Assembly (NCBI GenBank): GCA_030844565.1
Contig: JAUUNK010000022.1
Span: forward strand, 1 to 43,008
Source: Bacteroides ovatus
GTDB lineage: Bacteria; Bacteroidota; Bacteroidia; Bacteroidales; Bacteroidaceae
Direction of reading: 5' to 3'
DNA length: 43,008 nucleotides
In this document: positions 15,877 to 24,157 of the stretch, piece after piece
Layout of the letters: the number at the start of each line of letters is the position of its first letter
Position numbering within the stretch: the stretch's first letter is position 1
Notes under the pieces: model-generated
The model's database searches: none
What the model was told of the DNA's origin: nothing
Seen by the model: only the letters and a program-made list of their open reading frames with translations
Position numbers and translations under genes: made by a program

Positions 15877-16323
15877 CTAATCTTTAGTATTAAAGAATAT
15901 TTTTCTTAATACCTCTTGACTTACGCTGAGCTCTTCCACAGTGATGCCTTGAAGCGCTTCTTTTAAAGTGCGGTTGGCTATGATGCGTGCTTTTTCTTCC
16001 AGCTCTTTTCCGTCTTTGGTAAGATGAATTAGATTGGTGCGTCGGTCTCTTTTGTCGGAAATGCGCACTACGAGATGCTGTCTTTCCATATTATCTATAA
16101 GACGAGTCATGCTTGGCTTGTCTTTAAAAGTTGCATTACACAACTCTTGTTGTGTGACTCCGTCCTTTTCCCATAAGAAAATCAACACCGTCCATTGTTC
16201 CGGACTGATTTCTAGCCCGTTTTGACGGAAGTTACGATAGAGTTTCCGGTTAATGGCGGCAGAAACCTTGCCATTCAATATGGCAAAGATGAGTCGAATA
16301 TCAAAGTTAAATTGTTCTATCAT
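15877..16323 (-). CDS. MarR-family transcriptional regulator
   Basis: A 148-residue winged-helix regulator. The HTH lies around residues 50-75 (WEKDGVTQQELCNATFKDKPSMTRLIDNM) and the wing is ISDKRDRRTNLIHLTKDGKEL at about 82-102, both classic for MarR. I chose the ATG at 16321-16323; an in-frame upstream ATG would add nine residues that fall within the leader of the predicted transcript. It has its own -7 element and is divergent from the ribosomal protein operon. MarR proteins usually respond to phenolic or oxidising compounds and repress neighbouring genes. No obvious target gene sits beside it apart from the small membrane protein downstream. Confidence 0.9.
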   Translation of the reverse strand: MIEQFNFDIRLIFAILNGKVSAAINRKLYRNFRQNGLEISPEQWTVLIFLWEKDGVTQQELCNATFKDKPSMTRLIDNMERQHLVVRISDKRDRRTNLIHLTKDGKELEEKARIIANRTLKEALQGITVEELSVSQEVLRKIFFNTKD

Positions 16324-16347
16324 GAAATTATTGTTTAAACAACCGTG

Positions 16348-16355
16348 CAAAAGTA
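16348..16355 (-). promoter_or_regulatory. -7 promoter element for marR
   Basis: On the minus strand this reads TACTTTTG, an exact TAnnTTTG match, and places the transcript start near 16341, 18 bases before the chosen ATG. This supports the start at 16323 over the upstream ATG at 16350. Confidence 0.55.
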
Positions 16356-16405
16356 AACCTCTTCTCCGAGAATTCCTACATTAGGATATAAAAAAAGATT
16401 AAATG

Positions 16406-16436
16406 TTGGTGAATCCAAATAAAATCTATAACTTTG
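16406..16436 (+). promoter_or_regulatory. Promoter of the rpsF-rpsR-rplI operon
   Basis: A TTGG (-33 core, 16406-16409) and TAACTTTG (-7, 16429-16436, exact consensus) are separated by about 20 bases, the preferred Bacteroides spacing. The leader before rpsF is about 40 nt. Confidence 0.7.
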
Positions 16437-16482
16437 CACCCGCATTTTAAAGAAACACATTATTTATTTTAATTAAACGAGT

Positions 16483-16827
16483 ATGAATCAATACGAAACC
16501 GTTTTCATTTTAACTCCCGTTTTATCTGATGTTCAGATGAAGGAAGCGGTAGAAAAATTCAAAGGTATTCTTCAAGGAGAAGGTGCTGAGATTATCAATG
16601 AGGAAAACTGGGGACTGAAGAAACTGGCTTATCCTATCCAGAAAAAGTCTACAGGATTCTATCAACTGATTGAGTTCAACGCAGACCCTACAGTTATCGA
16701 CAAATTGGAAGTGAATTTCCGTCGTGACGAACGCGTTATCCGTTTCTTAACCTTCAAGATGGATAAGTATGCTGCTGAATATGCTGCAAAGAGAAGAAGT
16801 GTTAAATCAAACAAAAAGGAGGATTAA
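16483..16827 (+). CDS. rpsF: Ribosomal protein bS6
   Basis: The 114-residue protein is 30S subunit protein S6. It begins MNQYETVFILTPVLSD, the universal first strand, and continues with NEENWGLKKLAYPIQKKSTG near residue 40 and the closing DERVIRFLTFKMDK. It binds S18 and the central domain of 16S rRNA in the small subunit. It is the first gene of a three-gene operon with rpsR (two bases on) and rplI. An overlapping regulatory structure for S6:S18 autoregulation is known in many bacteria, but I could not identify one in the short leader here. Confidence 0.97.
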   Translation: MNQYETVFILTPVLSDVQMKEAVEKFKGILQGEGAEIINEENWGLKKLAYPIQKKSTGFYQLIEFNADPTVIDKLEVNFRRDERVIRFLTFKMDKYAAEYAAKRRSVKSNKKED

Positions 16828-16829
16828 TC

Positions 16830-17102
16830 ATGGCACAACAAGTTCAATCAGAAATCAGATATTTGACTCCGCCGTCAGTAGATGTTAAGAAGAAAAAATA
16901 CTGCCGTTTCAAAAAGAGTGGTATTAGGTATATCGACTACAAAGATCCTGAATTCTTGAAGAAATTCTTGAATGAACAAGGAAAAATCCTTCCGCGTCGT
17001 ATTACAGGTACTTCTTTGAAGTTCCAACGTCGTATCGCGCAGGCTGTGAAGAGAGCTCGTCACTTGGCATTGCTGCCTTATGTAACTGACATGATGAAAT
17101 AA
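16830..17102 (+). CDS. rpsR: Ribosomal protein bS18
   Basis: The 90-residue protein is 30S subunit protein S18. The core is KKYCRFKKSGIRYIDYKDPE and then RITGTSLKFQRRIAQAVKRARHLALLPYVT, nearly invariant. It binds S6 on the platform of the small subunit. A single Cys (in YCRF) replaces the zinc-type cysteine sets seen in some S18 proteins. It starts two bases after rpsF and is preceded by AGGAGG, a full Shine-Dalgarno, which is unusual in Bacteroides and may balance its synthesis with S6. Confidence 0.97.
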   Translation: MAQQVQSEIRYLTPPSVDVKKKKYCRFKKSGIRYIDYKDPEFLKKFLNEQGKILPRRITGTSLKFQRRIAQAVKRARHLALLPYVTDMMK

Positions 17103-17116
17103 GAAGGAGGAAAAGT

Positions 17117-17560
17117 ATGGAAATTATATTAAAAGAAGACGTAGTAAACTTGGGCTATAAGAACGATATCGTAAACGTGAAATCCGGATACGGTCGTAAT
17201 TACTTAATTCCCACCGGAAAAGCTATCATTGCTTCTCCTTCTGCAAAGAAAATGTTGGCTGAAGAATTGAAACAGCGCGCTCACAAACTTGAGAAAATCA
17301 AAAAAGATGCTGAAGCAATGGCTGCTAAATTGGAAGGCGTATCTTTGACTATTGCAACAAAAGTTAGTTCAACAGGTACTATCTTTGGTTCTGTTGGCAA
17401 CATTCAGATTGCTGAAGAACTGGCTAAGCTGGGTCACGAAATTGATAGAAAGATTATCGTAGTGAAAGACGCAGTGAAAGAAGTTGGCAATTACAAAGCT
17501 ATTATTAAACTGCACAAGGAAGTTTCGGTAGAAATTCCTTTCGAAGTGGTTGCAGAGTAA
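17117..17560 (+). CDS. rplI: Ribosomal protein bL9
   Basis: The 147-residue protein is 50S subunit protein L9. It has the N-terminal globular domain MEIILKEDVVNLGYKNDIVN with VKSGYGRNYLIPTGKAI, a long connecting helix (about 42-75, lysine- and alanine-rich) and the C-terminal domain (GSVGNIQIAEEL to the end). L9 binds 23S rRNA near the L1 stalk and limits frameshifting. A strong AGGAGG precedes the start. A clear terminator follows, ending the operon. Confidence 0.97.
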   Translation: MEIILKEDVVNLGYKNDIVNVKSGYGRNYLIPTGKAIIASPSAKKMLAEELKQRAHKLEKIKKDAEAMAAKLEGVSLTIATKVSSTGTIFGSVGNIQIAEELAKLGHEIDRKIIVVKDAVKEVGNYKAIIKLHKEVSVEIPFEVVAE

Positions 17561-17582
17561 GAGCAAATTTTCTTCATTATAC

Positions 17583-17619
17583 AAAAAGCGATTTGTTCTG
17601 ATGAATAAATCGCTTTTTT
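17583..17619 (+). terminator. Terminator after rplI
   Basis: A 12-bp stem (AAAAAGCGATTT with AAATCGCTTTTT) with a 12-base loop ends in a T-run. It separates the ribosomal operon from the next gene, which starts only 28 bases later. Confidence 0.92.
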
Positions 17620-17646
17620 GTTTTATTTTCCTGCTATGCTAATAAT

Positions 17647-19311
17647 ATGAGAATCCGGTATTGTTTTCAGAAGAAGAGGTGTTTATTCCTGCTGATTGCC
17701 TTGGGAATCAGCAGCATTCTTTATGCGAACAATGATTTAAAGCTGTTGTCGGATTCTTTGCGCAGGATGATAGACGAAAAGCCGATCTTCGTTCAAAAGA
17801 AAGAGGCACGCATCCAGCGAATTAAAAGTAAGTTGAAAGTGCCTACTTTATCTTTGGAAGGAGAGTATAGAATTAATCTTCAGCTATACGGCGAATATAA
17901 AAAGTTTGTGGTCGATTCCGCCATTCATTATATAGATCGGAACCTGGAGATTGCCCATACGTTGAACAGGACTTATCTGATATATGAATCGTCTTTGCAG
18001 TTGAGCCTTCTCTATGCCATGTGTGGAAGATACAGGGATGCCGAACTGCTTCTGGAAAATATAAAAACCTCGGAACTTCCTAAAAGGCTCTTGCCTGTTT
18101 ATTATGAAACCTATTCGCGATTTTGGGAATATTATTCAATCTCAGTCACTCACAACCGATATGGAAGGCAACGGGCAGCCTATCAAGATTCTCTGTTTGC
18201 CTTGCTGGGGCAAAATTCTTTTGATTATAAACTATCCAGAGCTTACTACTACGGAGGGAGTGACTCTACAAAAACAAAGAAAATCCTAGATGAACTATTG
18301 GAGGGAGAAGAAGTGGGCTCTCCTCATTATGCGATGATAACTCACTCGTATGCACAGATGTACAAGCATTTTGGAGAAGCTGCGGATGCGAAGAAGTATT
18401 ATATGTTATCTGCCATTGCGGATATTCAGAATGCTACCCGCGAAACTGCCTCTTTGCAGGCGTTGGCATTGATATTGTATGAAGAAAACAATTTGGCTGA
18501 TGCCTTTAAGTTTACGCAGGCTGCCATTGATGATGTGCTTTCTTCCGGCATCCACTTTCGGGCAATGGAAATCTATAAATTCTATTCTATTATCAATTCC
18601 GCTTATCAGACGGAACAATCTAATTCGAGGGCTAATCTTACCACTTTTCTTATTACGACTAGCATTATCCTTTTTCTTTTGATTCTGTTGGTAGCATTCA
18701 TTTATGTACAGATGAAAAAGATTCTCAAAATAAAACAGGCATTGGCACAGAGTAATGCGGAACTCTTGCGGCTGAATGACAAATTGAATAATATGAATAG
18801 CGAATTGAATGAGAAAAATAACCAGTTGTGCGAAATCAATAACATTAAAGAACAGTATATAGCCGAGTTTTTCGATGTCTGTTTTAGTTATATCCATAAA
18901 ATGGAAAAGTACCAGAATGTGCTTTATAAAATCGCTATTAATAAATACTACGATGAATTAATCAAGAAGCTGAAATCGTCTGCCCTGATTGATGAAGAGC
19001 TAGATGCCTTATATACCCGTTTCGATAAAGTCTTTTTGGGTTTGTATCCTACATTTGTTTCCGACTTCAATGCTTTGCTGAAAGAAGAAGAAAAGATTGT
19101 TTTAAAGCCGGGGGCTTTGTTGAACCGCGAACTTCGTATTTATGCTTTGCTGCGTTTGGGCATTACGGATAGTGGGAAGATAGCCAATTTCCTCCGCTGC
19201 TCTACAAGTACTGTTTATAACTATCGGACGAAGATGAGAAACAGAGCTGCTGTGGACAGGGATGAATTTGAAAATGAAGTTATAAAAATTAGTTCAACTC
19301 AGCAACAATAG
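17647..19311 (+). CDS. DUF6377 membrane-anchored transcriptional regulator
   Basis: The 554-residue protein has a signal-anchor at 12-28, then a helical TPR-like region exposed to the periplasm (about 35-325). A membrane helix follows at about 330-352 (TTFLITTSIILFLLILLVAF), then a coiled coil at about 355-402 and a cytoplasmic C-terminal domain ending in a helix-turn-helix (LGITDSGKIANFLRCSTSTVYNY, near 512-535). This layout is the DUF6377 family of Bacteroidetes. They resemble the signalling part of hybrid sensors but put the DNA-binding motif on the same chain. It lies directly upstream of the four-gene sugar-oxidation operon; in B. thetaiotaomicron the corresponding gene (BT2160) is annotated as its regulator. 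It probably senses a ligand in the periplasm and controls that operon. Confidence 0.85.
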   Translation: MRIRYCFQKKRCLFLLIALGISSILYANNDLKLLSDSLRRMIDEKPIFVQKKEARIQRIKSKLKVPTLSLEGEYRINLQLYGEYKKFVVDSAIHYIDRNLEIAHTLNRTYLIYESSLQLSLLYAMCGRYRDAELLLENIKTSELPKRLLPVYYETYSRFWEYYSISVTHNRYGRQRAAYQDSLFALLGQNSFDYKLSRAYYYGGSDSTKTKKILDELLEGEEVGSPHYAMITHSYAQMYKHFGEAADAKKYYMLSAIADIQNATRETASLQALALILYEENNLADAFKFTQAAIDDVLSSGIHFRAMEIYKFYSIINSAYQTEQSNSRANLTTFLITTSIILFLLILLVAFIYVQMKKILKIKQALAQSNAELLRLNDKLNNMNSELNEKNNQLCEINNIKEQYIAEFFDVCFSYIHKMEKYQNVLYKIAINKYYDELIKKLKSSALIDEELDALYTRFDKVFLGLYPTFVSDFNALLKEEEKIVLKPGALLNRELRIYALLRLGITDSGKIANFLRCSTSTVYNYRTKMRNRAAVDRDEFENEVIKISSTQQQ

Positions 19312-19456
19312 TGTCATTTCCCGAATTTTCTTCTTTCCAAATCATCTACACTTTTTGACTCTCCTGAAATAAATAAGTAGTTGATTTACAGTTGATAACT
19401 TTAATTTAGTATCTACATAAAACCGTGTAAGCCGAACAAACCCTTGTTTATTTGGC

Positions 19457-19464
19457 TAGTTTTG
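19457..19464 (+). promoter_or_regulatory. -7 promoter element of the 3-keto-glycoside / glucosinolate operon
   Basis: The sequence TAGTTTTG is an exact TAnnTTTG match. It predicts a transcript start near 19470, at the very foot of the adjacent hairpin, with about 75 nt of leader before the first gene. No good -33 element is seen, consistent with activator dependence. Confidence 0.5.
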
Positions 19465-19467
19465 CGG

Positions 19468-19509
19468 TATCGGTTTTCCACATGTCAAGCGGTGGGGAGA
19501 AAACCGATA
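19468..19509 (+). promoter_or_regulatory. Perfect 11-bp hairpin at the predicted 5' end of the sugar operon
   Basis: The arms TATCGGTTTTC (19468-19478) and GAAAACCGATA (19499-19509) pair perfectly, and CAC/GTG inside the loop can extend the stem past a bulge. No T-run follows, so it is not a terminator. As DNA it could be an operator covering the start point; as RNA it would form a 5' hairpin that stabilises the message. Confidence 0.55.
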
Positions 19510-19544
19510 ATTATCTATTGTTTGTACTTAAATTCACTATGTTT

Positions 19545-20657
19545 ATGAACACTCAGTTTTCAGTAGACACAAAGATTAAAGTTGGAATAATCGGTTTTGG
19601 TAGGATGGGAAGATTCTATTGGGAGGCGATGCGAAAAAGCGGGCGATGGGATATTGCCTATATTTGTGATACCGATAGTAAGTCACGTCAATTAGCGAAG
19701 GAATTATCTCCCGAATCTCAGATAATAGAAGATAATCAAAAAATTTTTGAGGATGAAAGTGTGCAGGTTGTGGGACTTTTCACCCTGGCGGATTCCCGGA
19801 TGGAGCAGATAGAAAAAGCTATTCGCTATGGCAAACATATTCTTTCGGAGAAACCGGTGGCGGACACCATGGAGAATGAGTGGAAGGTAGTAGATATGAT
19901 TGAACATTCCGATGTGCTTTCTGCTGTGAATTTATATTTGAGAAATTCGTGGTACCACAATCTGATGAAGGAATACATTGAAGAGGGGGAGATAGGGGAG
20001 TTGGCTATTATCCGTATTTGTCACATGACTCCCGGATTGGCGCCGGGTGAAGGGCATGAATACGAAGGTCCCGCTTTTCATGATTGTGGAATGCACTATG
20101 TAGATATAGCCCGTTGGTATGCCGGATGTGAATACAGAACCTGGAATGCCCAAGGGGTGAATATGTGGAATTATAAAGACCCATGGTGGGTACAATGTCA
20201 TGGCACATTCCAAAATGGAGTGGTGTTTGATATTACACAAGGATTTGTCTATGGGCAATTGTCGAAAGACCAGACACATAATTCGTATGTAGATATTATC
20301 GGAACGAAAGGTATTGTGCGTATGACGCATGATTTTAATACTGCTGTAGTCGATTTACACGGAGTGACCCAGACGCTTCGGGTAGAGAAATCTTTCGGGG
20401 GCAAGAATATTGATGTATTATGTAATTTATTTGCCGGTTCTATCGAAACCGGACATCGTAATCCCCGGTTGCCATTGATGCGTGATTCTGCTGTGGCATC
20501 CGAGTATGCGTGGAAATTCCTTCAAGATGCACGTAAGCATGATTTGCCTGCTATTGGTGATTTGCATACTCTTGAACAAATCCGTGAACGAAGAAAGAAT
20601 ATGAAAAATGGATATGGATTGCTGCATGGTAATCTTCCAAAGATAACTAACCCTTAA
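19545..20657 (+). CDS. Gfo/Idh/MocA-family sugar oxidoreductase, first of operon
   Basis: I chose the ATG at 19545 (370 residues); the frame extends upstream only through the leader hairpin. The Rossmann NAD(P)-binding motif GIIGFGRMGRF is at residues 14-24, the conserved EKP (HILSEKPVADT) near 105, and the substrate domain holds HDCGMHYVDIARWYAG near 183, with the H-x3-D that is typical of catalytic histidine regions. There is no export signal, so it is cytoplasmic. It corresponds to B. thetaiotaomicron BT2159 by order. Members oxidise or reduce a sugar hydroxyl with NAD; in 3-keto-glycoside pathways one such enzyme oxidises C3 of the glycoside and another reduces the released keto sugar. 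Which step this one does cannot be told here. Confidence 0.88.
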   Translation: MNTQFSVDTKIKVGIIGFGRMGRFYWEAMRKSGRWDIAYICDTDSKSRQLAKELSPESQIIEDNQKIFEDESVQVVGLFTLADSRMEQIEKAIRYGKHILSEKPVADTMENEWKVVDMIEHSDVLSAVNLYLRNSWYHNLMKEYIEEGEIGELAIIRICHMTPGLAPGEGHEYEGPAFHDCGMHYVDIARWYAGCEYRTWNAQGVNMWNYKDPWWVQCHGTFQNGVVFDITQGFVYGQLSKDQTHNSYVDIIGTKGIVRMTHDFNTAVVDLHGVTQTLRVEKSFGGKNIDVLCNLFAGSIETGHRNPRLPLMRDSAVASEYAWKFLQDARKHDLPAIGDLHTLEQIRERRKNMKNGYGLLHGNLPKITNP

Positions 20658-20668
20658 AATAACTAATT

Positions 20669-22156
20669 ATGTCAGACATTTCGAGAAGAGATTTTCTCAA
20701 AACGGGGGCTCTCGCTTTAGCGGGCATTACGATTGCCCCAAGTTCAATTTTAGGAATGAGTCATGGACACGTGCCACCCAGTGACAGGTTGAATCTTGCA
20801 GCCGTAGGTATTGGTGGTATGGGGCATGCCAATATTAATCATGTGAAGAACACTGAAAACATTGTGGCTCTTTGTGATGTGGATTGGAAGTATGCGAAAG
20901 GTGTGTTCAACGAATTTCCAAAAGCAAAAAAATATTGGGATTACCGCAAGATGTACGATGAAATGGGTAAGTCCATTGATGGAGTGATTATAGCTACCGC
21001 AGACCATACTCACGCCATCATTACCGCTGATGCCATGACAATGGGTAAACATGTATTCTGCCAAAAGCCTTTGACTCACTCTGTATATGAATCCCGTTTG
21101 TTGACCAAGCTGGCTGCTTCTACGGGTGTAGCTACTCAGATGGGTAATCAGGGGGCATCCGATGAAGGTACTGATTTGGTGTGCGAATGGATTTGGAATG
21201 GAGAAATCGGTGAAGTGACTAAAGTGGAATGTGCTACCGACCGTCCTATCTGGCCGCAAGGATTGAATGCTCCGCAAAAGGCAGACCGCATTCCCAGTAC
21301 TTTAAATTGGGATTTGTTTACGGGTCCCGCTAAAATGAATCCGTACAATGAAGTATATCATCCTTGGAACTGGCGTGGATGGTGGGATTATGGAACAGGT
21401 GCGTTGGGTGATATGGCTTGCCACATTTTGCACCAACCATTCAGAGCCTTGAAACTGGGGTATCCTACGAAAGTAGAAGGTTCGTCTACCTTACTGTTGA
21501 ACGCTTGTGCGCCGCAGGCCCAGCATGTGAAAATGATTTTCCCCGCTCGTGATAATATGCCGAAGGTGGCAATGCCGGAGGTTGAAATCCATTGGTATGA
21601 TGGCGGTATGATGCCTGAACGTCCGAAAGGATTCCCTGAAGGCAAACAGTTGATGGGGCCTGGTGGTGGTCTGACGATTTTCCATGGAACCAAAGATACT
21701 TTGGTTTGCGGATGCTACGGTCAGCAACCTTTCTTGCTGTCAGGTCGTGTGCCTAAAGCTCCGAAAGTTTGTCGCCGTGTTCCTAATGCTATGAACGGTG
21801 GACACGAAATGGATTGGGTGCGTGCTTGTAAGGAAGACAAATCCAGCCGCGTAATGACTAAAGCTGATTTCTCCGAGTCAGGACCAATGAATGAAATGGT
21901 AGTGATGGGTGTATTGGCTATTCGTTTGCAAGGTTTGAACAAGACGTTGGAATGGGATGGAGCGAATATGTGTTTTACTAATATCAGTGATACGGAAACC
22001 ATCCGTACATGTGTAAAAGACGGATTTAATATTCACGACGGACATCCTACCTTCGATAAGACATGGACAGAACCGGTAAATGCGAAACAATTCGCTGCCG
22101 AATTGGTGAAACATAACTATCGTGAAGGCTGGAGACTGCCCGATATGCCGAGATAA
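20669..22156 (+). CDS. Gfo/Idh/MocA-family oxidoreductase with Tat-like signal
   Basis: The 495-residue protein begins with a twin-arginine type signal (SRRDFLKTGALALAGITIA, residues 5-23). The Rossmann motif AVGIGGMGHAN is at about 45-55, CQKPLTHS near 130 takes the EKP position, and a C-terminal domain carries WWDYGTGALGDMACHILHQP near 235. It starts 11 bases after the first oxidoreductase. By order it is the counterpart of BT2158, reported as the key enzyme in conversion of glucosinolates to isothiocyanates by B. thetaiotaomicron. The signal suggests action outside the cytoplasm with a tightly bound NAD cofactor, as in other exported members. The exact substrate is not visible in sequence. 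Confidence 0.88.
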   Translation: MSDISRRDFLKTGALALAGITIAPSSILGMSHGHVPPSDRLNLAAVGIGGMGHANINHVKNTENIVALCDVDWKYAKGVFNEFPKAKKYWDYRKMYDEMGKSIDGVIIATADHTHAIITADAMTMGKHVFCQKPLTHSVYESRLLTKLAASTGVATQMGNQGASDEGTDLVCEWIWNGEIGEVTKVECATDRPIWPQGLNAPQKADRIPSTLNWDLFTGPAKMNPYNEVYHPWNWRGWWDYGTGALGDMACHILHQPFRALKLGYPTKVEGSSTLLLNACAPQAQHVKMIFPARDNMPKVAMPEVEIHWYDGGMMPERPKGFPEGKQLMGPGGGLTIFHGTKDTLVCGCYGQQPFLLSGRVPKAPKVCRRVPNAMNGGHEMDWVRACKEDKSSRVMTKADFSESGPMNEMVVMGVLAIRLQGLNKTLEWDGANMCFTNISDTETIRTCVKDGFNIHDGHPTFDKTWTEPVNAKQFAAELVKHNYREGWRLPDMPR

Positions 22157-22194
22157 ATTAAAAATAGAAAACTGAGAATTAAATTGTTATAAAT

Positions 22195-23067
22195 ATGAAA
22201 AGAGTATTTTATCCTTTAGCTTGTTGCTGCCTTGCAGCAGGAGTTTTTGCTTCGTGTGGTGGTAACAAATCCGGGAATGCACAAGGTGGGCAAACGACAG
22301 ATGAAGTAGCAGTATCTTATTCCAAATCACTGAAAGCACCTGAAGCAGATAGCTTGAAATTGCCGATAGATAAAGACGGCTACATCACTATCTTCGATGG
22401 TAAAACGTTTAACGGATGGCGTGGCTACGGTAAAGACCGTGTTCCTTCTAAATGGACTATTGAAGACGGCTGCATCAAATTCAATGGTTCTGGAGGCGGC
22501 GAAGCCCAGGATGGTGACGGCGGTGATTTAATTTTTGCCCATAAGTTCAAGAACTTCGAATTGGAACTGGAATGGAAGATTTCTAAGGGTGGTAACTCGG
22601 GTATCTTGTATTTAGCCCAGGAAGTTACTTCTAAAGATAAAGACGGCAATGACGTGCTCGAGCCGATTTATATTTCTGCTCCCGAATATCAGGTATTAGA
22701 CAACGCCAATCATCCGGATGCAAAATTAGGTAAGGACAACAACCGTCAGTCGGCTTCTTTATATGATATGATTCCGGCTGTACCTCAGAATGCTAAACCG
22801 TTTGGAGAATGGAACAAAGCTAAAGTGATGGTTTACAAAGGCACAGTGGTTCACGGACAAAATGATGAGAATGTAGTGGAATATCATTTGTGGACAAAAC
22901 AGTGGACTGATATGTTGCAGGCAAGCAAGTTCAGCGAAGATAAATGGCCGTTGGCATTCCAGTTGCTGAATAATTGCGGTGGCGACAATCACGAAGGTTT
23001 CATCGGATTCCAAGATCATGGTGACGACGTTTGGTTCCGCAACATTCGTGTGAAGGTTTTAGACTAA
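22195..23067 (+). CDS. DUF1080 lipoprotein, probable 3-keto-glycoside lyase/hydrolase
   Basis: The 290-residue protein has a lipobox (VFASCGG, cysteine near residue 21) followed by a concanavalin-like beta-sandwich of the DUF1080 (3-keto-disaccharide hydrolase) family. Typical motifs are ITIFDGKTFNGWRGYG near residue 65, DLIFAHKFKNFELELEWKI near 107, GNSGILYLAQ near 130 and EYQVLDNANHPDAKLG near 165. DUF1080 enzymes split 3-keto glycosides after an oxidoreductase has introduced the ketone. The neighbouring Gfo/Idh/MocA genes supply that step. By order this is BT2157. Anchoring in the envelope agrees with the export signals on the adjacent genes, so the chemistry probably happens in the periplasm. 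Confidence 0.88.
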   Translation: MKRVFYPLACCCLAAGVFASCGGNKSGNAQGGQTTDEVAVSYSKSLKAPEADSLKLPIDKDGYITIFDGKTFNGWRGYGKDRVPSKWTIEDGCIKFNGSGGGEAQDGDGGDLIFAHKFKNFELELEWKISKGGNSGILYLAQEVTSKDKDGNDVLEPIYISAPEYQVLDNANHPDAKLGKDNNRQSASLYDMIPAVPQNAKPFGEWNKAKVMVYKGTVVHGQNDENVVEYHLWTKQWTDMLQASKFSEDKWPLAFQLLNNCGGDNHEGFIGFQDHGDDVWFRNIRVKVLD

Positions 23068-23159
23068 TCGCATGATGAAATAATCCGTTTGGAGATATTT
23101 TCCTATAGCATACACTGTGTATGCTGTAGGAAGATGTGTCCGAAGAAAAATCGAATAAC

Positions 23160-24068
23160 ATGAAAAACCGAGTTTATTTATGGGCACTCGTTGCTTTGCT
23201 GGCTGCTTCGTTTGCTCAAGTTTCCTATGCGAAACGAAAAGCTGCAAAAGAAGTGGTCATTCAGCTCTATTCTGTTAGAGATATATTGAATAAGGCAGAT
23301 AATAAAGATGGTAAATGTGATACCACCTACCTTTTCCTTCTTAAAAGATTAGCGAAAATGGGATATACCGGTGTAGAAGCAGCCAATTATAATAATGGTA
23401 AGTTTTACGACCGTACTCCTCAGCAATTTAAGGAAGATGTTGAATCGGCAGGGATGGAAGTAGTATCTTCTCATTGTACCAGAGGATTGTCTCAAGAAGA
23501 ACTGGCTTCCGGTGATTTCTCCAAGTCTCTCCAATGGTGGGACCAGTGCATTGCCGACCACAAGTCAGCAGGTATGAGTTATATTGTAGCCCCGTGGATG
23601 GATGTGCCTAAGACACTTAAGGATTTGGATACTTACTGTGCCTATTATAACGAGATAGGCAAGCGTTGCCAGCAGCAAGGATTGCAATTCGGCTATCACA
23701 ATCATGCCCATGAGTTTCAAAAGGTAGAAGGCAAAGTAATGTACGATTATATGCTAGAGCATACTAATCCTGAATATGTTTTTTTCCAGATGGACGTGTA
23801 TTGGGTGGTTCGTGGACAAAACAGTCCGGTAGATTACTTTAATAAGTATCCCGGCAGATTCAAGATATTGCATATAAAGGACCATCGGGAAATCGGGCAA
23901 AGCGGAATGGTAGGTTTCGACGCTATCTTTAGAAACGCAGAGACAGCAGGAGTGAAACATATTGTAGCAGAGATAGAAAGTTACAGTATTCCGGTGGAAG
24001 CGAGTGTGAAAGCAAGTGTGGATTATTTGCAGCAAGCTCCTTTTGTGAAGAATTCCTATGCCAAGTAG
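23160..24068 (+). CDS. Exported sugar-phosphate isomerase/epimerase-like TIM-barrel protein
   Basis: I chose the ATG at 23160 (302 residues), which places a good signal peptide at the start (VYLWALVALLAASFAQVSYA); an upstream GTG adds eight unsupported residues. The rest is an AP-endonuclease-2-type TIM barrel: VIQLYSVRDIL, the metal site region FGYHNHAHEFQ near residue 180, FQMDVYWVVRG near 210, HIKDHRE near 241 and IVAEIESYS near 271. His, Glu and Asp metal ligands are present, so it should be an active metal enzyme. As the last gene of the operon (BT2156 by order) it probably acts on the 3-keto sugar or glycal intermediate. A bidirectional terminator follows 29 bases on. Confidence 0.87.
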   Translation: MKNRVYLWALVALLAASFAQVSYAKRKAAKEVVIQLYSVRDILNKADNKDGKCDTTYLFLLKRLAKMGYTGVEAANYNNGKFYDRTPQQFKEDVESAGMEVVSSHCTRGLSQEELASGDFSKSLQWWDQCIADHKSAGMSYIVAPWMDVPKTLKDLDTYCAYYNEIGKRCQQQGLQFGYHNHAHEFQKVEGKVMYDYMLEHTNPEYVFFQMDVYWVVRGQNSPVDYFNKYPGRFKILHIKDHREIGQSGMVGFDAIFRNAETAGVKHIVAEIESYSIPVEASVKASVDYLQQAPFVKNSYAK

Positions 24069-24096
24069 CATTATATGTAGAGAGAAAGATATAAAA

Positions 24097-24129
24097 AAAG
24101 TCTGTCCATGCTTTAGCATGTCAGACTTT
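24097..24129. terminator. Bidirectional terminator between the sugar operon and the Ala-rich lipoprotein
   Basis: AAAGTCTG (24097-24104) pairs with CAGACTTT (24122-24129) and CATGC with GCATG inside, around a TTTA loop. It lies between convergent genes ending at 24068 and 24158. The plus-strand tail is T-poor, so efficiency may be moderate. Confidence 0.7.
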
Positions 24130-24157
24130 CAATTCTCTCTAACTAACTGTGTTTTGC

